From assembly GCA_015698045.1 (NCBI GenBank), contig BLAL01000197.1:434001-498000 (forward strand): a stretch of 64,000 bases of DNA, given 5' to 3'. Each line of letters begins with the position of its first letter. Position 1 is the stretch's first letter. The stretch is from Rhizophagus clarus (lineage: Eukaryota; Glomeromycota; Glomeromycetes; Glomerales; Glomeraceae). Under the pieces are notes generated by a model. That model searched no databases. It was not told where the DNA came from and worked only from the letters and a program-made list of their open reading frames with translations. Position numbers and translations under genes: made by a program. This document shows, piece by piece, positions 1 to 12,241 of this stretch.

Positions 1-113
1 TATTAAAAAAATTTATTAAAAAAATGTAATTTTAGAATTAATTTAAATAGGATTAAAATATTACTCAGTGATTATACAAAGTTGATTAAAAGCTCATTAG
101 ATTCATCTCATTG
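1..113. repeat. Left arm of a long inverted repeat around the Tc1-like gene
   Basis: Read in reverse complement, this stretch matches 1730-1855: the same run of ATGAG/ATCTAATGAGC, then CTTTGTAT.ATCACT, then an AT-rich tail. The two arms bracket the Tc1-like transposase locus, so they may be its long terminal inverted repeats. The match runs to the window edge, so the outer limit is unknown. The same arm recurs inside the tandem hairpin repeats at 1596-3110. Confidence 0.55.
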
Positions 114-206
114 AAAAAAATTAAATAGTAATAAAATAAGTGTAGTTAAAGTTTTGGACAAAAAATACATTTTAATTATAAAAAAAAAATATTTATTATT
201 TTATTA

Positions 207-1241
207 TTAATATTTTGTAGGATCACCTTTATTTTCAATAACTGCAGCAACACGGCGTGGTATACTATCTACAAGATTTTTATATATTTTTTCATCAAGA
301 TTTAACCATTCTTCTTGTAAAATCTTCCATAAATCATCTTGATTTTTTGGTAATGGTCTATGATTTCTGACTTTTCTTTCCAATTCATCCCATAGATTTT
401 CTATAGGATTCAAATCTGGACTTTGTGCAGGCCATGGTAAGCTTGCAATATTATTATCTTCTTTCCACTTTTTTGCTATATTTGCTGTATGAATAGGAGC
501 ATTATCTTCTTGAAAAATATAATTTTCTTTATCTTCTAAATTATTTATAAAGGGCAATAAATGTTTTTCAAGTATTTCTTTTACATAGACATTTGCTGTT
601 ATTTTACCTTCTAATTTAACTAATGGACCTAATTTATTTTTTACAAAACAACCCCAAATCATTACACTTTCTTGACCTGATTTAAATGTAGGAATAAGAC
701 ATTTTGGATTATATTTTTCCTGAGGATTTCTCCAAACATATCTTTTTCCATCACCACCAAATACTTCAAATTTAGATTCATCACTCCAAATAATGTTTTC
801 CCATTCATTTATCCACTTTACTTTTTGTTTAGCCCATTTTAATCTTTTCATTTTATTAGCTGCATTTACAAAGGGTTTTTTTGCTCCAACTCGTCCATAA
901 ATATTATTTTTATGGAGATATCGTTTGATAGTAATTGGGCTTGCCTCTATTGAAGTAGAAGTAGTAAAGTTTTCACACAATTCATCAATAGTAGTTTTTC
1001 AGTTTTTATTAAGAGTTTGCATTAAATGGCGGCCATCTCTTTCTGTTATAATAGGTGGTCTACCACTTCGTGAAGGTAGTGTTTCAAATCCTTCTTTATA
1101 TGCAGCAATAACTTCATGAACTGTACTTTTTGAATGTTTTAATATTTCACTTATTTTTCTTATGCTAAAATCACATTTCCAAGCACCTATTATTTCACCA
1201 CGCTGGAATTCTGTAAGTTCTTTACGTTGGGTAGCAGCCAT
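207..1241 (-). pseudogene. Tc1/mariner-type transposase, broken by an in-frame TGA
   Basis: The N-terminal part (1241-1002) begins MAATQRKELTEFQRGEIIGA and has the helix-turn-helix of Tc1 transposases, ending near the GRPPIIT stretch. The remainder (998-207) carries the DDE nuclease: WSDESKF for the first Asp, QEDNAPIH for the second, and SPDLNPIENLWDELE for the Glu. The two parts are in one frame and are separated only by a TGA at 999-1001, where relatives usually have a coding residue. The upstream part alone would be an 80-residue DNA-binding fragment. It is therefore probably inactive unless the stop is read through. Total length, about 345 codons, is normal for Tc1. The C-terminus ends GDPTKY. 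Confidence 0.9.
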
Positions 1242-1429
1242 TTAAATAATTTATTATTTTTTTTTAATTTATAATATTAAGGAAAAGAAGAAACTATATA
1301 ATTTTAAAGACTTTTTTAATAGTAAAGAAATTTTTTTAAAAAAAAATATTTATAAAAAATAAATATTATCATAAATACAAATTGGTAAAAATTTTAATGT
1401 TTATATATTTTTTTAATTTTTGGCTTAAT

Positions 1430-1570
1430 ATACTTGACTTGCTTTGCATCATATTTGCTTAGTATTTGGCTTAGCATATTGGGTTAACACATAAGGCTTA
1501 GTTATTTGGCTTAGTATATTTGCTTAGCATATTTGGCTTTATGCATTTGGCTTTGAATATTTAGAATACA
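1430..1570. repeat. Degenerate TTGGCTTAG short tandem repeat
   Basis: About 140 bp built from variants of TTGGCTTAGTATATTTGCTTAGCATA, roughly seven imperfect copies. No coding potential is visible. Confidence 0.6.
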
Positions 1571-1595
1571 GTATATTAAATAAAGATAAAAAAAA

Positions 1596-2900
1596 GCTCA
1601 TTATATTTATCAGTATTTTTTATAATACTAACATTAGTAGGTAAAAAGTTATTTGCACTTTATCATTTTGAGAATATTTGTCATAACTTATTGCCTATAT
1701 ATGTTAAAGATATATAAATACTACCATTCGATGCATCTCAATGAGACGAATCTAATGAGCCTTTGATTATCTTTGTATGATCACTGGGTGACATTTAAAC
1801 TCCATTTAAAGTTTATTTTAAAATTATATTTTTTTAACAATTTTTTTAATATTGACATGTAGAAACATCAAGGCGTTTACTTGTCTGGTGGTAATATAAA
1901 AACAAAAAAAGCTCATTATATTTATCATAATGAGACACATTAAATGGCAGTATTTTTTATCTCTAGCATCAATAGATAAAATGTTATCACCATTTTTTAA
2001 TTTAGAGATTATTGATCATAATTAACTATCTATTAATGCTAGAAATATATAAATACCACCATTCAATGCACCTCAATGAGACGAATCTAATGAGCCTTTG
2101 ATCATCTTTGTATGATCACTGGGTGACATTTAAACTTCATTTAAAGTTTATTCTAAAATTGTATTTTTTTAACAATTTTTTTAATATTGACATGTAGAAA
2201 CATCAAGGCGTTTACTTGTCTGGTGGTAATATAAAAACAAAAAAAGCTCATTATATTTATCATAATGAGACACATTAAATGGCAGTATTTTATATCTCTA
2301 GCATCAATAGATAAAAAGTTATCACCATTTTTTAATTTAGAGAGAATTGATCATAATTAACTATCTATTAATGCTAGAAATATATAAATACCACCATTCA
2401 GTGCATCTCAATGAGACGAATCTAATGAGCCTTTGATCATCTTTGTATGATCACTGGGTGACATTTAAACTTCATTTAAAGTTTATTCTAAAATTGTATT
2501 TTTTTAACAATTTTTTTAATATTGACATGTAGAAACATCAAGGCGTTTACTTGTCTGGTGGTAATATAAAAACAAAAAAAGCTCATTATATTTATCATAA
2601 TGAGACACATTAAATGGCAGTATTTTATATCTCTAGCATCAATAGATAAAAAGTTATCACCATTTTTTAATTTAGAGAGAATTGATCATAATTAACTATC
2701 TATTAATGCTAGAAATATATAAATACCACCATTCAATGCATCTCAATGAGACGAATCTAATGAGCTTTTGATCATCTTTGTATGATCACCGGGTGACATT
2801 TAAACTCCATTTAAAGTTTATTTTAAAATCATGATTTTTGAAAATTTTTTTAATAATGAAAAATAAAAGTATCAAGGCGTTTCATTGCCCATTAATCATA
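1596..2900. repeat. 335-bp tandem repeat, four units, each with an internal hairpin
   Basis: The start AAAAAGCTCATTATATTTAT recurs at about 1596, 1911, 2246 and 2581. Spacing is 335 bp between the last three; the first unit is shorter. In each unit the first roughly 190 bp is an imperfect palindrome: GCTCATTA...TCTAGCATCAATAGATA pairs with TATCTATTAATGCTAGA...TCTAATGAGC. The remaining roughly 145 bp ends with a conserved CATCAAGGCGTTTACTTGTC. Copies 2 to 4 are nearly identical. A MITE-derived satellite is the best reading. Confidence 0.85.
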
Positions 2901-3115
2901 GAATGATGAGGCATATCTTGTTAGATTCGCCATAACAAGACAAATCGAATGGTATTATTTTTATGTTTTTAGCATTAGAGGATGAAAAGTTATTCCTATT
3001 TTACTGTTTATAAATACTTGACAATAATTAATTACCTATTAATGCTAGAGATACACAGATAATACCATTCAATGCATCTTGTTATGGTGATTCTAACAAG
3101 CTTTGGTTCATTGTT
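2901..3115. repeat. Diverged hairpin element related to the 335-bp repeat
   Basis: CTTGTTAGATTCGCCATAACAAG at about 2927 pairs with CTTGTTATGGTGATTCTAACAAG at about 3080, with internal arms around TTAGCATTAGAGGATGAAAAG and CTATTAATGCTAGAG. It has the same fold and part of the sequence of the upstream tandem units, but is clearly older. Confidence 0.65.
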
Positions 3116-3254
3116 TAATGATCACTGGATGCTGAGAAAATGCAGTTATGCAATTCTGAAAAAAAACTGTCCGGTGATTTTTGATATCCCACTGTACATA
3201 CAAAGGAAATTTTTTTTTATTTTTTTATTTGATTATTTTGAACACTTTCTTTAG

Positions 3255-4290
3255 GAAACTTTTGTCACTGACCTCGCCTGTGTCAGTAATATTATTAATT
3301 AAGTTGAGCCATCACAAATAAATTACATTTTTTAACCTCGTATGTTGATCCTTTGCAAAAAAATAAATTTATTCAAAAACTAATTTTTCTGCACATGAAA
3401 TGAATTATTTTCAATATTTTGAAAATTATTTTAAACAAATCCTGCCTGCAGGGCTATCCTTAAAAGAAAAAGAAAAATTTGCAAGAATTGCAAATTTTTC
3501 TTAAAGTTTATTTTTAAAATTTATTATGTTTTTTTTTTGCACTAAATTAAAAAAAAAAATAAATAAATCTAGAGTTAATGAACCTACGAAACTTTAAATT
3601 GTTAATAAACTCCCTTTCGAAACCTATGATGAATAAAAAAAGATTCAGAGCGTAACATACCTCTGAATTCAAAATTATCAATAAGTTCCCATCTGGAACC
3701 TATAAAACGTATAAAAAATCATTTTTTTTCTATCAAATGATTAATAAAAGAAAAATTGTTATTTTTTTTAATTAAAACTAGCAGTCACCATACCGCACTG
3801 GTTAAAATAATTCAATTCGGGTCAGATTTTTGTTAGGCAAATTTGAGCTGAATTACGTAACTTGCTTAATAAAAATCATCAAAAGTTAACTTTTTCTACT
3901 TTAATTTATTTTAAACGTTTTTTTAATTTGTTAATTTTGCAAGAAAAAGTTGTGAAATGCTAATTTTTTATCAAATCATCTGTAAAAAAAGCGTTATGCA
4001 ACTTTTTTTACAAATTTCGCAAAAAAAAAGTTGCGAAATGTTGGTTTTTATTAAATAATTTGATAAAATAAAATATTGTGAAATGTTTTTTATGATAATT
4101 TAAAATAAAAATGGTTCTTACGTTTGTTATTATCAATCGCAAAATAAAAAAAATGCTTTTTTTAAGCGTTTAATGTAAAAAATAGAGCTCACGATCAGGT
4201 CAGATAGGTCGGGTAATTGACTTAACCTGATCTATGATATTCAAGTCAGGTCAACAAATTCATGACCCGCTTAGGCCTTAGGATACCTGA
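3255..4290. other. AT-rich intergenic stretch with short degenerate repeats
   Basis: No gene seen. It contains imperfect repeats of a GCGAAATG/GTTGCGAAATG-type motif (about 3900-4100) and a GGTCAGGT/GGTCGGGT-rich scrap (4190-4290) resembling ends of the hAT-type MITEs elsewhere in the window. Confidence 0.5.
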
Positions 4291-4299
4291 ATTTCATAT

Positions 4300-5895
4300 A
4301 TAAAACACCAAAATGTTACTGTTTCGGAGTTTTTTTTTTAATCTGAATAAAAAACCAATTGTTTTTAATAAAAAATAAAACAAACCGATTTCAAATAAAA
4401 AAGATTTTTTGATCGTTTTTAAATGACAAAAATAGAACAATTTTTGATTGTTTTTAATAACAAAAATAAAATGATGTTTGATCATTTTTAATACCAAAAA
4501 TAAAATGATTTCTTAATCATTTTTAATAACAAAAAAAAAATGTTTTTAGTAACAAAAAAAAAAGACAATCATTTTTAATCATTTTTAATAACAAAATAAA
4601 AAACGATGTCTTAATCATTTTTAAATAACAAAATAAAAAACGATTTCTTAATCGTTTTTAAATAACAAAATAAAAAACGATTTCTTAATCGTTTTAAATA
4701 ACAAAATAAAAAATGATTTCTTAATTGTTTTTAAATAACAAAATAAAAAACAATTTCTTAATCGTTTTTAAATAACAAAATAAAAAACGATTTCTTAATT
4801 GTTTTTAATAACAAAAAAAAGGATTCTTAATAACAAAACAAACGATTCTTAATCATTTTTAATAACAAAATAAAAACGATTTCTTAATCGTTTTTAAATA
4901 ACAAAATAAAAAACGATTTCTTAATCGTTTTTAAATAACAAAATAAAAAACGATTTCTTAATCGTTTTTAAATAACAAAACAAACGATTCTTAATCGTTT
5001 TTAATAACAAAATAAAAACGATTTCTTAATCATTTTTAAATAACAAAATAAAAAACGATTTCTTAATCGTTTTTAAATAACAAAATAAAAAATGATTTCT
5101 TAATCGTTTTTAATAACAAAAATAAAAACGATTTTTTAACCGTTTTTAATAACAAAAATAAAAATGATTTCTTATCGTTTTTAAATAACAAATAAAATGA
5201 TTTCTTAATCGTTTTTAATAATAAATAAAAAAAATGATTTCTTAATCATTTTTAAATAACGTTTTTTAATAACAAAAAAAACGATTTCTTAATTGTTTTT
5301 AAATAACAAAAAAAAACGATTTCTTAATCATTTTTAATAACAGAATAAAAAACAATTTCTTAATTATTTTTAATAACAAAAATAAAAATGATTACTTAAT
5401 CGTTTTTAATAACAAATAAAAAATGATTTCTTAATCGTTTTTAATAACAAATAAAAAACAATTTCTTAATCATTTTTAAATAACAAAAAAAACGATTTCT
5501 TAATCGTTTTTAAATAACAAAAAAAATGATTTCTTAATCATTTTTAAATAACAAAAAAAATGATTTCTTAATTGTTTTTAATAACAAATAAAAAATAATT
5601 TCTTAATCGTTTTTAATAACAAATAAAAAACGATTTCTTAATCGTTTTTAAATAACAAAATAAAAAACGATTTCTTAATCGTTTTTAAATAACAAAATAA
5701 AAAATGATTTCTTAATCATTTTTAATAACAAAAAAATGAATTCCTTATCGTTTTTAAATAACAATAACGATTTCTTGATTTTAAATAACAAAAAAAAAAT
5801 GATTTCTTAATTGTTTTTAAATAACAAAACAAAACGATTTCTTAACTGTTTTCAAATAACAAAACAAAATGATTTCTTAATCATTTTTAAATAAC
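4300..5895. repeat. Minisatellite, about 37-38 bp unit, some 40 copies
   Basis: About 1.6 kb of variants of AAAAACGATTTCTTAATCG followed by TTTTTAAATAACAAAATA. Each unit contains an imperfect dyad (CGATTTCTTAATCG). Units vary by A-tract length and by C-to-T or G-to-A transitions at the CG of the dyad (CGATT/TGATT/CAATT), as expected from cytosine decay. Confidence 0.9.
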
Positions 5896-7425
5896 TAAGG
5901 TATTAAATTGGGTACAAGTTAGTGAGCTTCAAATACTAAATAGGGTTCTGATGAGTTTTGGTCACTTCCTTTTACAATTTGTAACATTCTTCATCTAACA
6001 GTATTTATATAAAACGGATCTTTGACCCAAAAGAAAAATACCGTACGGTACTTTGGGGGTATTTTTATGACTACTAGGAATTCTTCGCTGATCAGCAATA
6101 GTCCTAAGACTGCCCTAAGTGTTCATTTTTATTTAAAAGGCTAGCAGCCACTGGCTCTTTTTGGTGGAATTTAATATTTTAGTATTAGATTTTTATGTTT
6201 ATCTTTAAATTAGATTTTTTTATCTACGTATTAATAATGTTTTGATTAGTTTATAAATAAATAAATAGTTGAAAAGGTTAGACCGGGTTGAATAAAATCC
6301 GCAGTAACACTTCGGATTTTAATATTTTTATAATGAAATTCGATAAATTATTAGATAAATAAAACCGATTTTTACAACATTTTTTCATTATAAGGTAAAA
6401 AATGTTGCTATTTTCATTTAATTCATAAATAAAAAACATCTCGCACCGTTTTTTATTAATAGGCGTTAAAAATGCTGCGAAAATATTTTTCCCACTGAAT
6501 CCATAAATAAAAACGTTTCACAACATTTTTTCATTAATATAGTTAAAAAACGTTGCAAAATCCTTTTCTATGTGTAATAAAAACAGTTGCAACTTTTTTT
6601 TTGCGAACCTGCTGTAAACTATGATAATAATTAGCAATGAAAATTCGCCAGGGACTCAATTGATTAACTGTTGATATAGTATTTAAACTAAACTCACTAA
6701 CTGTACTAAAAGAACCCTAGTTCAATAGTTAACAGTTAAATTTTTAGCTAATTTTGTTAATTCCGTTAATTCCGCAAATCGACTGATATGATTCACTCAC
6801 TCATTCATTCATTCATGTATTAAAATTTTAGTTATAAATAAAAAAATATATATTTTAAAAATTAAATACACGTTACAGTTATTCCAGCATTGGATTGGTG
6901 TGCTTAATGAAGGGTTACGTTACGCATATCTTTTACTTACATCAATACTCGGAAAACATCAGTATTGTTTATTTCACATATATTTCTTGCTAAATAATTC
7001 GTTTTTTCGGAGTTAAACCATATATACAAATTTTTATCAAATTAAATAAAATGTGTTTATATGATTTTATGCACGATCAATAATTTCGAATTTTTTTTTT
7101 ACGTCATTAAATCTTAGATTAATTAAATTAACGTATTAAATTATTGGTAGATAATTTTATTTTTCTTTTTTTTTTCCGGTTCATGTCTAGAATTCTTATT
7201 TGAATTTTAATTGACTCAAAGTTCATTATTAAATTAATTGATGATTGCTTGAATTTATAATAAATTTCAATTAATTGACTTTCAATTTTGGATCAATTAA
7301 ATTTCCTACTCATGTGAGCATGCATCATTGTTTAATTGATTTCGGAGTAGATTTTTATGGCTAATGCGATTTGATTTTATTATAAAATGGTTAAATTCTT
7401 TAAGTATGTTCTATAGTTTTTCGAT
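5896..7425. other. Intergenic; short AACGTTGC-type repeats, otherwise nothing recognised
   Basis: Between 6340 and 6610 an approximately 75-bp motif (CACAACATTTTTTCATTA...AAAAACGTTGCAAA) occurs about three times. A TCAT tetramer run is at about 6790-6815. The stretch upstream of 7426 is the promoter side of the HMG-box gene, but no clear element could be fixed. Confidence 0.45.
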
Positions 7426-8058
7426 ATGCCTAAGAAACTAAAATATCGTAAACGCATCACTTCATTCATTAATTATGCCATTGCTCCAGTTACAAATAAT
7501 CCTGAGTTAAACAACGAAATTAGTAATTCAAATAACGTTCCCATCGTTCTCAAACCGTCTTTTCCCCCGATCTTAACTATTAATGATTTAACCAAAAATG
7601 TTAATACAAATAATAAACCAAAATTCTTTCCAAACGCTTTCATTGTATATAGAATGGCGTTGATGAAAGAATATCGCGTTAAAAATTATAAATTACCTCT
7701 TATGAGCGAAATTTCTAAAATCGCCAAAAACTCTTGGAATATGGAACCAAAAAACATAAAAGATTTTTATGAATCACTAGTCAAGAATGCAAAATCAACC
7801 TATAAGAAAAATAATATTCAAATAGTAATGGATAAACATATGAATAACGTGGTAAATAATCAGGAAAGCGTAACTTGTGGCGCAGAAATAGAAAAAGAAA
7901 AAAACATAGTTGAAGTTCAAGATGTTAATAACAACATTGTTAGTTTTCCTAATAACAGCTCAACTAATATTTCTTCGAATTTTAACACTTCGACACTTAA
8001 TGATCAAGAGTATATTAGAGTCTTGGAACAAACAATCGATCTATTACTTAGAAATTAA
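7426..8058 (+). CDS. MATA-type HMG-box protein
   Basis: A 210-residue protein with one HMG box at about residues 65-128. It has the hallmark PNAFIVYRMALMKEYRVK (helix 1), the SEISKIAKNSWN segment (helix 2) and YESLVKNAKSTYKK (helix 3). HMG boxes of this MATA class bind DNA in the minor groove; the family is strongly expanded in arbuscular-mycorrhizal fungi, where individual roles are mostly unproven. Outside the box the protein is low-complexity and Asn-rich, with a basic N-terminus (MPKKLKYRKR) and a conserved tail DQEYIRVLEQTIDLLL. The ATG at 7426 matches the MPK start of the other copies in the window. No intron is needed. Paralogs lie at 10542, 42562, 44638 and 56931. Confidence 0.9.
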   Translation: MPKKLKYRKRITSFINYAIAPVTNNPELNNEISNSNNVPIVLKPSFPPILTINDLTKNVNTNNKPKFFPNAFIVYRMALMKEYRVKNYKLPLMSEISKIAKNSWNMEPKNIKDFYESLVKNAKSTYKKNNIQIVMDKHMNNVVNNQESVTCGAEIEKEKNIVEVQDVNNNIVSFPNNSSTNISSNFNTSTLNDQEYIRVLEQTIDLLLRN

Positions 8059-10541
8059 ATCGTTTTACGCCGGCAAAGTCTGAAAAAAAAAGTATTTGTT
8101 TTCGCAAGTCAAAAATTGGCATCGTATTAATATATTATTCGGTTTACACACATTTTAAGTTTATATTTATTTTTTATTTTTTTTTAATATAAGATATTTG
8201 AAACAAAATATGTTAGTTTATAATCTTTTTTTTTTTTTTTTTTTTTTTACGGATTATAAATTTATTCGTGCCCTTGTAAACATGTTTAGTCCAGTTTGTA
8301 AGGTTTTTCATAGATTGGCAATTTTATTGTAACTTCTTATTAATCAGCAGATAGAACAGTATTTCGTATCAGTTATCTCTATAATAATAATCGCTTTAAA
8401 CCCTCCATAATAACTTTCAGTCATAATATTTAAAGTAAATCGAATGTGAGCCAGTTATAAATCGTTTTCTTTGTTTGTAAATAAGGTTACAATTAATAAA
8501 CAGCTTATTAATTGGTTAAAAACCTTGGCTGATCGGCTAAAGTTTCGAATAATGTTTCTAGATGGGAATGATCTGAACAGATCTGAACATTTCAAAAAAA
8601 AAAAAAAAAAAAGGAAAGAAAGAAAGAAAAGAAAGAATAATGGTATTAATAAGTCTTACGAAAGTTATTAAATTTATCTCAAAGCTGACCAGAGAATAAA
8701 AATAATGTATTATAAATAATACAAATAATTTATATTAAACACGCTAATGTACTCTCGATCATCTAATTTGACAGGTAATTGGTGCAACTTAAACCAATAA
8801 TTATATTATTATTTCTGCCTCATCCCCCACTCACTTCAATGAACCACTCAATATCGCTAAAAGGTTTAATACTTTTAATTTATATACATCCTTTGCAATA
8901 AACAGGGACAACCTTATACCGGCACCGCGGTCCGGATAAAAAATAGCGTACCGTCTAATGTAGATCATATTAATGATCGTAATGTAAATTTTGTGCACAG
9001 TAATTTGACTACTTTAGGAATAATTATAAATGATTACTTAATGTAGAATTATTCAGTCCAAAGCTAGTCTTGCCTCAAATGTTAATGCTGGCCATTATGG
9101 AAATTTTCGGGTGCTATTTGTGAGTTTTCAAAAATACGTGAACGTGATACAGAAAGAGTGAAACTTACGATTTTTACAATATTATAATACATCTTATCAT
9201 TTTAGCTTGAAGGATTTTTCTTTTGCTTATTAAATTTCATGATTTAAGCATACTAATTTTAAAAATAACTTGTTTCTTATAAGTTATAAATTCCTTTGAT
9301 TTACCTGATTTTTGTGAATTCTGTTAATTTTCCGTGTATTTTTTTATACTTGGGACGAATTAAGATCAGGTAATGCTGCATTATTACGGCAGTGTAATTA
9401 TTACTCTGCCGTAATGTCGAATGAATTACGCCGCAGTAATGCCGAATTGTCGTAATATCAGGGTAATTTTGCCCATTCGTAATATTTTTTCTATGATTTT
9501 TGACAAAAATAAAACAAAATTCGCAGTTTAATTGGTGCACGTGCAAAATCAACCGACAGATTGCAAAAAAATAATTATTATTTTGCATCAATTAGAATCC
9601 TTCATGTGATAATAAAATGGAAGTCAAAAGCAACCAATTACTTAATAAGGATTTACTTGTAGCAAAATATACCTGTACGTCAATTAATAAATGAGGAATT
9701 TGATTGACAAATTTATCTATAAATAAAAACATTAATGCAAGATTATTTAGCATTTGATTTTTACTATATTTACTAAAAATAGTATTAAATTTAATTTATT
9801 GCAATTGATAGTACAAAAATTAATTATTTGATCCAGGCTTATTTGATTGTTTTTTTAAAAAAAATCAGCAATTGCTAAAATAGAAGGAAAAAGTAGTTGT
9901 AAATAATGAGTATAAACTTGAGTTATTTCCATAAATATTATTGCATGTTCGCCGTATGATTTTTTTTCGGATGTTTAATTTGCTTAAATTAGTTAGTCTA
10001 GCTGTTAGTCAAATTAATGATATTTATTAGCCGATCTCGAACCAGTATAGAGATTCACGTGTTACATATTAATTTAATTTTTAAAAATAAAAATAAATTA
10101 TGCACACGTTTTCGAAATAATTTTCCTTATGTAGCACATATGCGCATAAAAGATTTTCCTAATTTATTTAACTAATTTAGTTTAGTTAACTAACACGTAG
10201 AAGTATTTATTAGAATAAATACACATCAGAATATACATTTTAAATTAGTTGATAAATTAAAAATATGGTTATTCTTTTTTTTGGTTATAAATATTCGTTT
10301 CATGGTCCATTTATCGTTGTTTGTTTCAAATAAATATTAAATTTATCCCACAAAGAAAAATGAGGTTTTATTTTAACATACTAATTTTATCAACATATCA
10401 CTTTAATTTTACAGTAAAAAAAAATATTATGTTTATCAATATAATAAATGTAATAATAAAATAAAGCTAGCATATGTTTATTTGGTTTTTTACTATAAAA
10501 TACAATATTTGGATTTATTTGAAAATATTTTATGATTAAAT
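8059..10541. other. AT-rich intergenic region with a palindromic GC-richer island
   Basis: No supportable gene. Homopolymer runs lie at about 8225-8250 and 8595-8612. At 9350-9480 a 130-bp stretch rich in ATTACGGCAG/CTGCCGTAAT forms several hairpins (for example ATTACGGCAG...CTGCCGTAAT at about 9384-9415) and may be a small MITE. Its outer ends (GGGACGAATTA and TTTTGCCCATTCG) are only weakly complementary. Confidence 0.45.
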
Positions 10542-10841
10542 ATGCCTAAAACTACATTAAGAAAACAAAGAAATCGTAAACGTTTGACATTTGTTAATGC
10601 GATGTAAACAATTCTAAGTTAAATGAAAATAACTACTTAATATAAATATACATACTATCATTAAACCATATTTCCCCTCAATTTTAACTATTAATGATTT
10701 AATCAAAAAATGTTAATACAAATAACAAACCAAAATTGTTTTTGAACGCTTTATAATATAGAATGGCGTTGGTGAAAGAATATCGCGTTAATAATTATAA
10801 ATTACCTCTTATGAGCGAAGATTCTAAAATCGCTAAAAACT
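10542..10841 (+). pseudogene. Truncated MATA-type HMG-box pseudogene
   Basis: It begins like its paralogs (ATGCCTAAAACTAC..., giving MPKTTLRKQRNRKR), then hits a stop after about 20 codons (GCGATGTAA at about 10602). Later pieces are recognisable in shifted frames: the LTINDLI segment at about 10685, AATGGCGTTGGTGAAAGAATATCGCGTT (HMG helix 1) at about 10763, and ATGAGCGAAGATTCTAAAATCGC (helix 2) at about 10810. Homology stops abruptly at ...AAAAACTCT, exactly where a repeat starting CCTATAGAAATCTGTATATGG begins. Helix 3 and the C-terminus are missing. Confidence 0.85.
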
Positions 10842-11988
10842 CTCCTATAGAAATCTGTATATGGAAAAGATACGTTTTATAAATGTTTGATATATGTTTT
10901 TACCGATTCCATATAATAATTCCGTATATTTAATAAGTAATTCATTTTTAAGTGTTTTTTAAGAAAATTGGTGTATACAGAATGTATACAGAAAAATTAA
11001 TATATACGACATGTATACGGAATTTTTGAAAAATTTTTTTAGATAAGAATTTTATCATCATCATAAGTCATAACACGTGATCACGTAATTTTTGTTATGA
11101 TCTTCCACCCTGTCTTTCCTGTCTTCCTCTTGATTTTTTTATTTCGCTATTTTGTTTTTTTTGTTATTTTTATTTTTTTTACTTTTTTTTTAAAAAAAAT
11201 CTTTTTCTTTTATTTGTTGCCTCTCTTTTTATTTTCACCCGCTACTCTTCTTTTAAAAAAATTTTTCCTATATTTTTCTAACTTCGTTACTCTCTTAAAA
11301 AAACAATTTTTTTTTTTTTTGGTTTTATTATTCTTTTATTCCCATCCATTACCCTTTCTTCTTTTTAAAAAAAAAATTTATTTTGCCCTTTTTTTATTTT
11401 TCTAACTTTATTTGTCATCCTATTAAAAAATCTTTTTTTATTTCCCTAACTTCGTTATCCCTTTCAAAAAAAAAAAATATTTTTATTTATTTTACCTTTA
11501 TATTTCTACCTCACTACCCTTTCTTTTTATTTATATTTATTCTTTTTATTTTGTAGACCAGTTTTTTTTTTTTTGGCTGCTTGCTTGATTCCTTTCTTTT
11601 TGCAGGTCAGTTTAGAAGTTTAGAAGTTAGATCAGGTAGGAACCTGATGCTTAGAGACTTGGATGATCGCAGGTACTATATAGACGGAGCTTATATATAT
11701 ATATTTTTTTTTTTTAGGTTGTCTGGCTCCAGAAGTCTTGGATGAACCCAGCAGAATTATAGCCTTATAAAAAAACTGGATACGTTTTTAATAAGATTTG
11801 TCATACGAATTTTTTCCTTAGAAATAACGTATCACAATAGACTGTTGAAAAGATACGGAAAATTGCACAATTCCTTTACATGGAAGTTTAATCACTGACT
11901 TATCACGAAATTTATATTATTTGATATATTACAATTTATTATTAATTGTATTTACATAATTTAAATTTATTTTATTAAATCAAATAAA

Positions 11989-12019
<31 letters not shown>

Positions 12020-12026
12020 TTTGTTT
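10842..12026. repeat. CCTATAGAAATCTGTATATGG repeat, then pyrimidine-rich low complexity
   Basis: The first roughly 90 bp match 34676-34765 (CCTATAAGAAATCTGTATACGG ... TTTGATATATGTTTTT), which shows a dispersed repeat family. 11100-11580 is strongly pyrimidine-biased on the + strand and gives only low-complexity Phe/Leu reading frames. I see no gene. Confidence 0.5.
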
Positions 12027-12241
12027 TTTTCCGCACCTGCGATACATCGCACCCTGAACACTCTGGGCAAAATTATGGTAATGCCGGGCAAAATTAAACA
12101 TGTGACATTTAACTAGGGGCGTGAAAAATAGATTTTTTACAACTGAAAAAATTGTCCCCAGAATACATATGAAAAAATGAAAAGAGAAGGGGTGTGACAT
12201 AGGTGACAAAAAAGAGAGCGATGCATCGCAGGTGCGGAAAA
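12027..12241. mobile_element. MITE with about 24-bp terminal inverted repeats
   Basis: The left end TTTTCCGCACCTGCGATACA pairs with the right end TGCATCGCAGGTGCGGAAAA, one mismatch in about 24 bp. The 215-bp span has no gene. Target duplication is unclear because both flanks are T/A runs. Confidence 0.7.

Noticed and set aside
4300..5895. Possible CRISPR-like array
   Set aside because: Units are contiguous and AT-rich with no unique spacers, in a eukaryotic context; it is a minisatellite. The same holds for 37205-37645.
8471..8671. 66-codon frame ending in a Lys/Arg run
   Set aside because: The end is an A-run and GAAA repeat. There is no ATG at its front and no domain.
9301..9591. 96-codon minus-strand frame
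   Set aside because: It crosses the palindromic ATTACGGCAG island and has no family features.
11097..11405. 102-codon Phe/Leu-rich frame
   Set aside because: It is a product of a pyrimidine-rich low-complexity stretch, not a membrane protein.
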